Source of the DNA: Acanthaster planci
Lineage: Eukaryota; Echinodermata; Asteroidea; Valvatida; Acanthasteridae
DNA length: 43,087 nucleotides
Direction of reading: 5' to 3'
Assembly: GCF_001949145.1 (NCBI RefSeq)
Contig: NW_019091696.1
Span: 22,749 to 65,835 of the forward strand
Shown here: in pieces, positions 1 to 9,700 of the stretch
Layout of the letters: every line of letters begins with the position of its first letter
How positions within the stretch are numbered: the stretch's first letter is position 1
Notes under the pieces: generated by a model
What the model was told of the DNA's origin: nothing
Database searches by the model: none
What the model saw: only the letters and a program-made list of their open reading frames with translations
Made by a program: the position numbers and the translations under genes

Positions 1-1405
1 CGTGCTGACAGACAGCAACCCCCTGACCTATGTGATGACAACCGCTAAACTCGATGCAACAGGGCATCGGTGGTTGGCTGCCCTGGCCAACTACAACTTT
101 GTCATCAAGTACAGGCCTGGTCGACATAACTCAGATGCAGATGGCCTTTCAAGACGGCCCCAGCCCAGTCCTCAAGAAGATTACGAGTCTGAGGAAACAG
201 AAGAAAAGGTATTCAAACTGTATGATCGCCTAAACTACTCTGGCGATGACGGCATTTGTTCTTGAGATGCATTTCAAGCTGTTTGTGAGGCCCGTCACGT
301 CAACATACCAGATGGACGTACATCTGAAAGTGCTGACGCGGAATCAGCCATGTTGGAAAGTATGACAGATTCTCACCAAGCAATACCTGTAGAGTTTCTA
401 GAAAGGGAGACAGCGTTACCAGCGATGAGCAATGCTGATCAGCAGATCATGCAGGCTGAAGATGATGCTATAGGGGAGGTCCTCAAGTTTGTTCAGTGTG
501 GGAAGAAACCAAGCAATGAGAGGCGAACTGCCCTACCCAGGGAGTCTCAACTCCTTCTCCGCCATTGGGATAAGCTTAAGCTCGTCAACGGAGTTCTACA
601 TCGGCAAAGTACTACGCCTGATGGTCGCAAAGTGTTCCAGCTGGTTGTACCCAAGGGTCAACGACTCATGGCACTCCGAGGTATTCATGATGATGTTGGC
701 CACCTCGGTTATGAGAGGGCCCTCGATCTTGCCCGCTCTCGGTTTTTCTGGCCTAATATGGCGGCGGACATTGAGCTGAAGTGCCAGACGTGTGAACGGT
801 GCGTGCGGAGGAAGCGGAAAGCCATAAAGGCTGCGCCACTAGTCTCTGTCCATACTACAGCACCGATGCAGCTTGTGTGCATTGATTTCTTGAGTTTGGA
901 GCCTGATGATGCTAACACAAAAAACATACTGGTCATAACTGACCATTATACCCGCTATGCACATGCCTTCCCGACCAAGAACCAGACTTCTCGTACAGTT
1001 GCAAAAGTACTGTGGGAGAATTACTTTATGCACTATGGATTCCCCGAGCGTTTACATTCTGATCAGGGGTGCGATTTCGAGGCTAAAGTCATCCAAGACC
1101 TTTGCGCCGTCTCGGGGATAAAGAAATCCAGGACAACCCCTTACCATCCCCAGGGTAATGGACAGTGTGAACGTTTCAACCAGACGTTGCTCAGCATGCT
1201 CGGCACCCTGGAGGATGAGGAGAAACGGAAATGGCGACTCCATGTTGGCTCGCTAGTACATGCCTATAATTGCACAAAACATTCATCCACCGGTCTATCG
1301 CCCTACCTTTTGATGTTTGGTCGTGAGCCACGACTACCCGTTGACTTCCAGTTTGGATTGCTTCCCCAAGGTGGAAGTGCAAACCATAGCAAGTATGCTA
1401 CAAAC
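1..1405 (+). pseudogene. Ty3/gypsy retrotransposon pol, 3' part (RNase H tail, H2C2 zinc finger, integrase)
   Basis: The 5' end is cut by the window. Residues 1-50 match the end of a gypsy RNase H, with a YRPGRHNSDADGLSR motif. An in-frame TGA at 263-265 interrupts the frame, which then continues unchanged. An H2C2 zinc finger follows (HDDVGH then CQTCERC), then the integrase core: first Asp in VCIDFLS, second in HSDQG, Glu in GQCERFN. The last two are 35 residues apart, the DD35E spacing. The homologous reading ends at a lone N at 1406, and what follows is unrelated repeat sequence, so the integrase C-terminus, 3' LTR and polypurine tract are missing. This is a retroelement remnant. It is confident at family level and not assigned to a clade. 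Confidence 0.93.
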
Positions 1406-1406
1406 N
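1406..1406. other. single ambiguous base at a sequence junction
   Basis: One N sits exactly where the gypsy integrase reading stops resembling the family and repeat sequence begins. It may mark a collapsed or forced assembly join. Confidence 0.6.
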
Positions 1407-1431
1407 AACTGTACAAGCCTTCTGACCCCAC

Positions 1432-1908
1432 CTGTAGTCCACAGCCAAACAGTGGACTTCTATACACCGACCTTCTCGTCACGCCTGCAAACGTGGACGT
1501 GTGTGTATTTGACTATCCAACTGCGTAATTTTTTTTGAAAGACACATTTAATGAGATTCATCTTCAATGGTGGACATGTGTTTTAAGAAAAAAAGCCAGT
1601 AAAGGTCGACTTGTACCTTAACTACCAGTACAGTTAAAACGCCTGTTAAAATATCGAACAGTAGTCCACATCCAAACCGTGGACTTCAATACACCCACCT
1701 TCTCGTCACGCCTGCAAATGTGGACCATCTGTGTATTTGACTATGCAACTGCGAACAATTTTTGAAAGTCACCTTTAATGTGATTACCTTCAATGGCAGA
1801 TGTGTTTCTTTTTTATCTCTACAATCAAGTATTTCATTATAAAAAGCCGAGACAGGTTGACCTGTAACAACTGTACTATTATAATGGCTATTACAGTAAC
1901 GTAAAGTA
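1432..1908. repeat. tandem duplication, two diverged copies of about 235 bp
   Basis: Copy 1 starts near 1432 and copy 2 near 1664. Both run from a GTAGTCCACA word through CCTTCTCGTCACGCCTGCAA (1469 and 1699) and GTGTATTTGACTAT, to a GTCGACTTG/GTTGACCTG segment before the next copy. A third start (AGTAGTCCACAT, about 1906) breaks off at once. The copies differ by small indels and substitutions. No coding capacity is evident. Confidence 0.85.
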
Positions 1909-2584
1909 GTCCACATTGAAGTTCGTTATCAACTCACATGGAAAGATGCAAATGTATTAGTTGACTTTGAAGGCTATTATAAATGACAATTTTTTTTTTT
2001 CAAAAATCCATGCATAGCGGACATTTGCAACCGAAGTCCACTATGGTATAGTTGAATACATAACCGCTCACAAAGGTTCACATTTGAATGCATTTTAGGG
2101 GTGCGTAATGTCTGATGTTTAAAGGGTCCACTTTTGCATATGGGAATGAAGGGCGTGTTTGTCAAGTTTTTGATGGAAGAGGTAAATTTATGGGTTATTT
2201 CATAGATGATTAAAATAGCAAAGAAAAATTTGTTATGTTACGTTTAGGAAGAAGGGGTCTACTTTGGTCGGTACATGTCATAATAAAAGTACATGTACTC
2301 CTCTGCATGAATAAAGACGTCCACAAGCTGGTTCACAGTCAAAAAGTTTGAGGATAAGCATTCGCCAAATTGTGAATTGAAGAAAGTCATAAAGCCCCTG
2401 TTTAAACAAGATAATTGCAGTCAAAAAACACCTAAAACAATGTAGTATCAAAACTATTGATTCTTTTATTTTTTTCATTTGTCATTTTCACCTAAAAACT
2501 AACCCATCCAAGTTTCCAAAAGTGAATAAATCTAACAGTATTTTACCTTTTTCGTGTGTTTATGCTATTGTCATACATGTACCG
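1909..2584. other. non-coding stretch, nothing recognised
   Basis: AT-rich sequence with only short chance ORFs. It has a few more GTCCAC words like those in the preceding duplication, but no clear third copy. Confidence 0.5.
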
Positions 2585-5500
2585 GTATGTCCACAAAATT
2601 CGATGGATCATCAGATGATAATTTATTTAACAGGCTATGGGAAAATATTTAGTAAAATCCAGAGTTACAGGTACCTCCATTAAGGAGAAGTGCTCTTGAC
2701 TCCATGTCAAAATAGTGTGTGTAACCCTTTATACATGTGTACTTCTTAAAAGTAATGCGAGTTTGGCAAGTCCAGCAGCTATGAAATTAAAGCAATTATA
2801 ATCTTGAAGGTCATATGTCAACTTCCAAAAACAACCATAGGTATACTATTTCAAACTACAACTTCAAAGGCGAATACCAATTTAAACATCAACTGAATGT
2901 ACAACTTATCCACTTTTTAAATCCATCAAAATCTGAAAAGAAAATCTCTCTCCACGAAAGAGGACACTTTATGGTATCACTTTAACGTTTCCTTGGAAAC
3001 CAAAGAAAAACTAAAAATACTTTCTCTCCAAAGTGAGGATACTGGTATTTCAGGTTAAATGGTGTTTCTCTGTTGGCAGTGCGAAGCTGGAATGCTTTTA
3101 GACAAGAGCAAAGAAGTCATCTGAAACGTTACTTTTCTCAAATCAATATCACAATAATGTTACAACCGTAGACCCCCTAACAAATTACAACCGTTCCCCA
3201 TGCGTGTTCCTCAGCAAGGTGAAAAATTATTCCTTAAAAGCTCTCAAACTAAAGTACTTTACTACTGATGTTCCAGATGTGTTCCGTCACGCGACATTTC
3301 AAATTACTCAAATACAAGCCCTCGAACAGTTCCTGTGATCAAACTGTGATGTTCATTTCCTCACCTCTGTAACAGACAATAAATCTGTTCTGGTCTGCCT
3401 TTGAAGGCAAACATATTGAACTACTTCAGAATAAAGGTACATCAGTGGGAGGAATTAGTTATTTCCTTCAAACTAACTGATAGAACTAATTATTATGTGC
3501 AGAATCCGATGGAGCACACTAAGTGATTTTTATTGAATAGGCTATGGAAAATGCTTAGTAAAACGCAGAGTTCTACAGTAACCTCAATTAATAGGGAAAG
3601 CCATAGCGTCATATTCTATACATGTGCAGTGTTCTATGGGTACACATTTTAAGCAGATGTGGTCTCAACATCATGACTAGCTTAGGGTGTGCAACCTTTA
3701 TATTTCTTAAAAGTAATCAAGAGTTTCCCAAGTACACAGCAGCTATGAAATTAAAGCAATTATAATCTTAAAAGTCATCTTTACACATTGAGAAATAACC
3801 ATGTGTGTACTATTTCAAACTACAACTTCGAACTCGAAAACGAATTTAAAAATGAATTACACGTAATAACAATGATGGGACATTCACTTTCTAAATCCAT
3901 CAAAACCTGCAAAAGGAAAAAACTGCAATAAGGGAGGTGTCAAGGAATGCGCCTGCCCTTGGAAACCAAAGAAACACTTAAAATTTTCCCCACAAAAGAG
4001 GATACTGGCGTTTCGGAGTTAATATGATTTCTCCAATGTTTACTTGGTGGTGCGAAGCTGAAATGCTTTTAGACAAAGCATGGAAGTCACCTAAAAACAT
4101 TTTATTTTCTCATATCAACATCACAATAACATTACAATCATAGACCCCCCCCACAAATTACAACCGTTCCCCTGTGCACGTTCCTCAGCAAGGTGAAAAA
4201 TTATTCCTTGGAACTCTCACGCAAAACTCCTTTACTACTGATGAACTTGAGTTTCATGTCAAATTCCTGATGTGACCTGCCAGGCAATACAATGTATAGT
4301 GCAACACATTTCTAATTACTCCAATACAAAACCCCGGAACAGCAATTCCTGCGATCAAAACCAACATTAACGTTCACTTTGTCACCTCAGTAAAGGGCAA
4401 TAAATCTGTTCTGATCTGCCTTTGAAGGCAAAAATATTAAATTCAGAATGCATGTGTATCAAACTCCACCACCACCTCCTTAATAGATGTATAAAGGTAG
4501 TGAGAGGAATTATTTACTTGTCATTTTCTTAGAGCAAGTTGCAATGTACAGAATCCAGTGGAGCACACCAGGTGATGTTTTATTTAATAGGCTATGGAAA
4601 ATGCTTAGTAGAACCCAGAGTTCTACGGTAACCTCAATTAATAGTGAAAGCCATAACATCATTCTGTCTACATGTGCAGTGTTCTATGAGTAAACACATT
4701 TTAACTGGAGAAGTGCTCTTGACTCCATGTCAAAATAGTGTGTGTAACCCTTTATACATGTGTACTTCTTAAAAGTAATGCAAGTTTGGCAAGTCCAGCA
4801 GCTATGAAATTAAAGCAATTATAATCTTGAATGTCATATGTCAACTTTCAAAAACAACCATAGGTATACTATTTCAAACTACAACTTCTAACTCGAATTC
4901 CAATTTAAACATCAACTGAACAATGATGGGACTTATCCACTTTTTAAATCCATCAAAATTTGCTAAAGGAAAAAGCTGTTATAAAGGAGATACGTAAGAA
5001 TGTGCCCACCTCTGGAAAAGAAAATCTCTCTCCACAAAAGAGGACACACATCTCCAATGACGCTTCTTTGGAAACCAAAGAAAAACTAAAGAATTCAAGC
5101 ATTTCAGGTTTAATGACATTTCTCCATTGGCAGTGCGAAGCTGGAATGCTTTAGACAAAGCAGGGAAGTCATCTAAACCAATTAATTTTCTCAAATCAAT
5201 ATCAAAACAATGTGCAATTACAACCGTTCCACGTACATGATACTCTGCAAGGTGAAAATTATTTCTTTGAACTCTCTCACTAAAGTACTTTATTACTGAC
5301 GAACTTCAGTTCATGACAAAATCCAGATGTGGTCTGCCAGGGAATTCAGTGTTTACTTGTCGCACGGCATTTCGAATTACAATTTACTGTTATACAAGCC
5401 CTTCAGTTCTGAACAGCAATTCCTGTGATCAAAACTCAACTTTAATGTTCACTTTGTGACCTTGGTAACTGATAATAAATCTGTTATGGTCTGCCGTTGA

Positions 5501-5625
5501 AGCCAAAATATTGCACTAATTGAGTATAACTTAAACTCCAACACCTCCTGTAGATGTACAAATGTAGTGACAGGATTCATTTCTTAAACTACACATATAG
5601 TTGGGAGAAAAACTAGTTACAATGT
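2585..5625. repeat. tandem array of three diverged copies of a ~0.9-1.06 kb unit
   Basis: The anchor GGCTATGG(G)AAAAT recurs at 2633, 3540 and 4590. AGCAGCTATGAAATTAAAGC recurs near 2774, 3738 and 4797. A segment with GTGCGAAGCTG(G)AATGCTTT recurs near 3079, 4051 and 5133. AATAAATCTGTT...CTGCC recurs near 3380, 4400 and 5476. Copies 1 and 3 share a segment (GAGAAGTGCTCTTGACTCCA) that is replaced in copy 2, so the copies have exchanged or been patched. No long ORF persists across copies. The unit is a duplicated non-coding block of unknown identity. Confidence 0.88.
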
Positions 5626-6719
5626 ATATTTTTCCACTGCAAGTTTTAATTCAAAAATCTACGAAAAAAAAATCCGCAAAACTTAACAGTGTCATTTTAT
5701 CTGCAAAGAAAATGTAACTTAAAATCACTTCACGTCGGTTGGTAATTCTCAACGAACACCCCGCCGGTCACTTTGGTTATTTTCCAAGATTGGGTGTAAT
5801 TCGTTATACACCGTACTTTCCTACAGTGTAAACTCTACGGGCAAAAATGCATTGAGGCATAACAATGCTCCATTGTTGGATTATGTAACTGCTCGGGAGC
5901 ATTTCCCAGCCCCGCCTCAGTGGTGTATAGTACTGTTGGCTGCATAACATGCTCCTCGGTCGGCATTCAGCGAAAGCCTCTTGGTGATGGAAAGCTTGAC
6001 CTATGGAATTGACACCCATCTGATACCAACTGGCTCAGATAGACTTAAACAATGCACTTTATATGACAAAACAGGAATTGCTGCCGCTAATAGTTTATGG
6101 AGTCTAATAGTGGTCAAGGCACGATACCCCAAACCGGGTACACCCGGCTGGCTGTCAAGATGTCAAGTCCCCAATTTCGAGGACACCCGGCACGAAGTGG
6201 TTAATTTGAACTCAAAACCCAAGAATCTTGGTACGTGTATCTTCAAAAACACATACGTACATGTATACACTAAGCCTGTTTAAAAATAATCCAAGGAAGT
6301 ATCATTTACAGTAATTTTGGATACATTACAAAATGCCTCTTGTACTCTTTTAAGTCAGTTACATGGCAAATCACACTTACGCTGATGGTTGATTCTTTCA
6401 ATTTGCATGACTGTACCATCTCTGCATCTTTATATTATCTTAAAACAAAATAGTGGCATTCCAAATGCAAAACCTGTCCACATACGGAAAAGGACTTACA
6501 AAAACGATATGAAATTGGTGTTCAATCCCACTTCAGTCAAAACAAAAAGGTCTTCTGCACCTTTTGTGACTTTCTACACATAACAGTATCAAATCAAGAG
6601 CATCCTCTTGACCAATCCCCTCTTGTAAAACCCATTTCACTATGCACAGCTTTATAGTTTACATTATCAATGGAGAGTATACTAGATTGTTTACGTCTCT
6701 GTTGATGATCAAGAACACA
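5626..6719. other. intergenic stretch without recognised genes
   Basis: Only short ORFs with no familiar motifs. The segment lies downstream of the minus-strand SET/recombinase gene. A moderately GC-rich patch occurs near 6110-6190. Confidence 0.5.
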
Positions 6720-6725
6720 TTTATT
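6720..6725 (-). promoter_or_regulatory. probable polyadenylation signal AATAAA
   Basis: TTTATT on the plus strand reads AATAAA on the minus strand, about 105 bases past the stop codon of the last exon of the SET/recombinase gene. Confidence 0.55.
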
Positions 6726-6829
6726 TTTTCAAAGTTTCATATAATTACCTACAATGGAAAGAGAAGCTGGACCAAAAAGGTAAAGAAAATTAAGGCTGAA
6801 AACATGGCCTGCTAAAAAGCCTTATACAC

Positions 6830-7080
6830 TTATAATTTCTGCAGAAAACCCAGTGGGTCCTTTTTCTTGATTTGATTCCTCACAAAGTCCTTGATGTTTC
6901 GCCATGTACGATCCTTGAAGACATGTGGAGCTGCTCTCATTGCATTAGTGATCGGCCCCTTTCCTGGTACTTGTCGTGTTCTCAGAAACATCCCTAAGTG
7001 GTTATTGACAGCCACTTTCTCAGCAACACTCCACATCTTCTTTGTCTGGCATGTACTGCTGCCTTTCTTCATAGGTACAT
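6830..7080 (-). CDS. exon 7: C-terminal Trp/Arg-rich domain
   Basis: The exon opens at an ATGATACAG acceptor and ends at TAA (6832-6830). The translation from the internal ATG is about 80 residues and contains MWSVAEKVAVNNHLG, RQVPGKGP and DRTWRNIKDFVRNQI. From memory this Trp-AE...VPGK...RTW...IK pattern closes similar metazoan proteins downstream of a recombinase-like domain. It resembles a small helical SANT/Myb-like DNA-binding unit, but that is inference. Its reading frame requires a preceding exon ending in phase 1, whereas exon 6 in its open frame ends in phase 2, so one base is in excess somewhere. The polyadenylation signal follows at 6720. Confidence 0.7.
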
Positions 7081-7367
7081 CTGTATCATATTAAGAAAAC
7101 CATGATAAACTTTCAACAAACTTGGGTTAGGGAGTTTGTGTAGAGACAATTGATGCAAAATCATAAGGAACTCCATGTCAGCAGTCTAGAGGCAGATCTT
7201 GACAGGGTGGGGTGTGTTGCAACAACCGCAAGAAAAAGTCAAATGCTAAACAAATTATGGAAAGAATTCCACATACAAAGTTCACTTGTTTTCCTCTTCA
7301 GTGACTGATTAGCCTCCAAATCAAATACATGCCATAAAAGTCTATTTTAGCAGTGAAAAGATAGAAG

Positions 7368-7591
7368 TATTTTCAATGAAGACACTTACAATTTCTCAGA
7401 CCAGTCTCATAGGGTTTGTGCACTGCGTATAAAGTGAACTTCGTATATGGAATTCTTTCCTAAATTATTTCTGGAAGATCAAATACAAGGTGTGCCGAAC
7501 ACACAGAAAACTGCACAGCTCGTATAAAAGATACTGTCAGTGGACTGTAGTATGCTACCAGACTACTCTCTAAGTGTCTTCAGTGAAAATA
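7368..7591. mobile_element. short MITE-like element with 21-bp terminal inverted repeats
   Basis: The left arm 7368-7388 (TATTTTCAATGAAGACACTTA) and right arm 7571-7591 are inverted copies with one mismatch. The interior is 182 bp without an ORF. It sits in intron 6 of the SET/recombinase gene. Part of the interior (7390-7422) is shared with 21506-21539, so this is a dispersed repeat family. The superfamily is not identified. Confidence 0.6.
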
Positions 7592-8434
7592 TTTGTATTT
7601 TCTTTTTTTAATACTGCTAATATTGACATTGATGACATTTAATTGATCCCTGGATGGTGGATTTAGGAGGGAAGTTAGTAAATTTCTTTAGTGAAAATCT
7701 TTCCAAAAACAATAACTATGAAGTTTCCACAATTTTTCCATATCCTTCAACCCTCCTCTGCAAATTTTGGAATTTGTCAGAATGAAGCTTAATAGCAAAA
7801 ATGAGTGGCACAAGTAATAAATACAGGGCACAAAAGGGCCAGTTGAATGAATTTAGAACAACATTTTTTGCAATGCTCAAGGAATTATTTTCTCAGTCTA
7901 AAGACAGTGGCAGCTAGTGAGTTTTAAATGCTTGGAGGACCAAACTCAGGAAACAGACAAACTGCAAGATCTCACATTTTTACGTTGCGACAAGCCATTC
8001 AAGTTAATTGTTCAATTTTTTTAATAAACCATCCATGATCAAATTTATTAATTAAATATTAAATACATATCATCCTATCTGCTCATGATCAGAAAGTTGC
8101 TTCTAAGTTGGGATTTTTATGGAAGTAAAATGACGCTGTATGTCTTTTGAAAAAATAAAGAACAAGGTCTGAGTTGACAACAAATCTATTTAATTGCATG
8201 ATATGCAATCATTGAGTAACTGTACTGATACTATCCTCATTTTGAATACTGCATTTGTAAACAAGTCTGTTTACTATATGTGTGCTTGTCTGTAAATAAA
8301 CAAAATGCAACTATTAACCAACAATGTATTCCAATGCATAATGAATTGTTCACATATTTTATTGAAAAAGTGCAAAAATAGCTTTTGAATAAACTGCTTC
8401 TTGAATAGATTTCTGTCTGGTAACTTTAACTGAC
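7592..8434. other. remaining intron 6 sequence, nothing recognised
   Basis: AT-rich, low-information sequence between the MITE-like element and exon 6. Confidence 0.5.
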
Positions 8435-8504
8435 CTTCCTCCTCTCTCATGACTGCATGTTCGGATTCATTGGCCTCACTGTCAGAACTGCACTCTGAGC
8501 ACTC
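8435..8504 (-). CDS. exon 6: acidic linker
   Basis: The acceptor is TTGAACAG before 8504 and the donor is GTCAGT after 8435. Joined in phase 1 to exon 5, it encodes an acidic Ser/Glu-rich stretch (ECSECSSDSEANESE). The end of the exon then reads less plausibly, because the A run at 8460-8462 appears one base too long for the frame needed by exon 7. This is a short exon supported by splice signals and acidic composition. Confidence 0.6.
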
Positions 8505-9062
8505 TGTTCAAGACATAGGCAATAGGTATTCAGTATGAAGTAAATGGAGCTGCTTCATCACTGCACTATAATGACAGTTTATTGATGGCATTAAACTGAT
8601 GACAGACAAGCATGGGAGTTTTTCCTACCAACACGCAGATTTGTCATGGATGTACAGTTTACTCGAGAGTATTTGCACAAGATAGAAAACGAAGAAATTT
8701 GCAATGTACTAAAGCATACTGTAGTTGTATCAGAGCTGACTGAAAGAGAGATCTGTCGCCAATCATGATCAGCTGATTGGTTCAAAATTTACTGAATATA
8801 AAGGGGATGGTCAAAAAAATTTTCATTCAGGGCTCTTCCTACTTCCTGTGTGGGTTTCCTTACTGCAGCCCCTAAGGGAAAACTACGAGAAGGTACAACA
8901 TTGCATAGGAACCCATATGCTTGTAATTCTAATGATTTTTTTTGGTTTCTTTATAATCAATGTGGTTGGTAAAACTGTTCCAAAAAAGGGGGGGGGTAAT
9001 TAAATTTCTGACTTTAAACTGGCTCATTAAGCAATTTTTTTAGCCAAGGAAACTTGAAGTAC

Positions 9063-9700
9063 CTTCATCCGGTTCCAACTCGACATCCCTCAGGCTCTTC
9101 CCAGCTAGACCTCCACGCTCCATCTTAACAAGTTTGACAGTTTTGCAACTTGAAGGGTGGATTCTGGGAGGCGGTAGTACTCACGATGTGTTCTTATATC
9201 ATGGCCCAAAAAGCTTGCAAGTATATCCAGTTCATTTTCTTGCAGGTTCATTATTTGTGAAACTGTTGCAATGTGCTTTCTGAGTCTGGTTGCACGATGG
9301 TATTCAGGATTTTTGGCCCGGCAGTTTGATGCATGCTCTCGAAGTGTGTCTGTTCCCCGAAGATGCCCATTACCATCCGGGGTGCCAAACAAGTAGACAT
9401 TCTTGTCATCTAGACCTGCATCCTTCCTTCTTTCCATTAAGGTGTCAAGGGATGCCTTAATCTTGGATGTGAAGAGTACTACAACTGTACGAGAACGTTT
9501 TCCAATGATCTCTACCCTCCAAAGCACCTTACATAGAGCCTTTTCCATTACAGACAGGGCACCATCAACAACGCATGTCTCCCCACTGGCACACTTACTG
9601 TAGTCTTCAACAGTCATTTTTGAAACCTCGCCAGGTCGTTTACGATTGAAACAATCACTTGTGAAAAGAGTATCTCTGCTAATTTCACCCATGCTTTCTT
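9063..9700 (-). other. tyrosine-recombinase-like catalytic domain within exon 5
   Basis: The visible motifs, in order, are FNRKRPGEV (candidate box I Arg), a strand-rich middle with KRSRTVVVLFTSKI (a Lys-containing beta region), RATRLRKHIAT (box II, with Thr where phage integrases have the His of HxxR), LGHDIRTHREYY (box II Gly-His and the Tyr pair), then RLPESTLQVAK. This is the R...xRLR...GH...Y layout of DNA breaking-rejoining enzymes. It is closer to Crypton-like or domesticated copies than to the DIRS enzymes elsewhere in this window. The loss of the box II His makes full recombinase activity doubtful, and a DNA-binding role is equally possible. Frameshifts at 9649-9651 and 9125-9126 bracket it. 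Confidence 0.7.
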
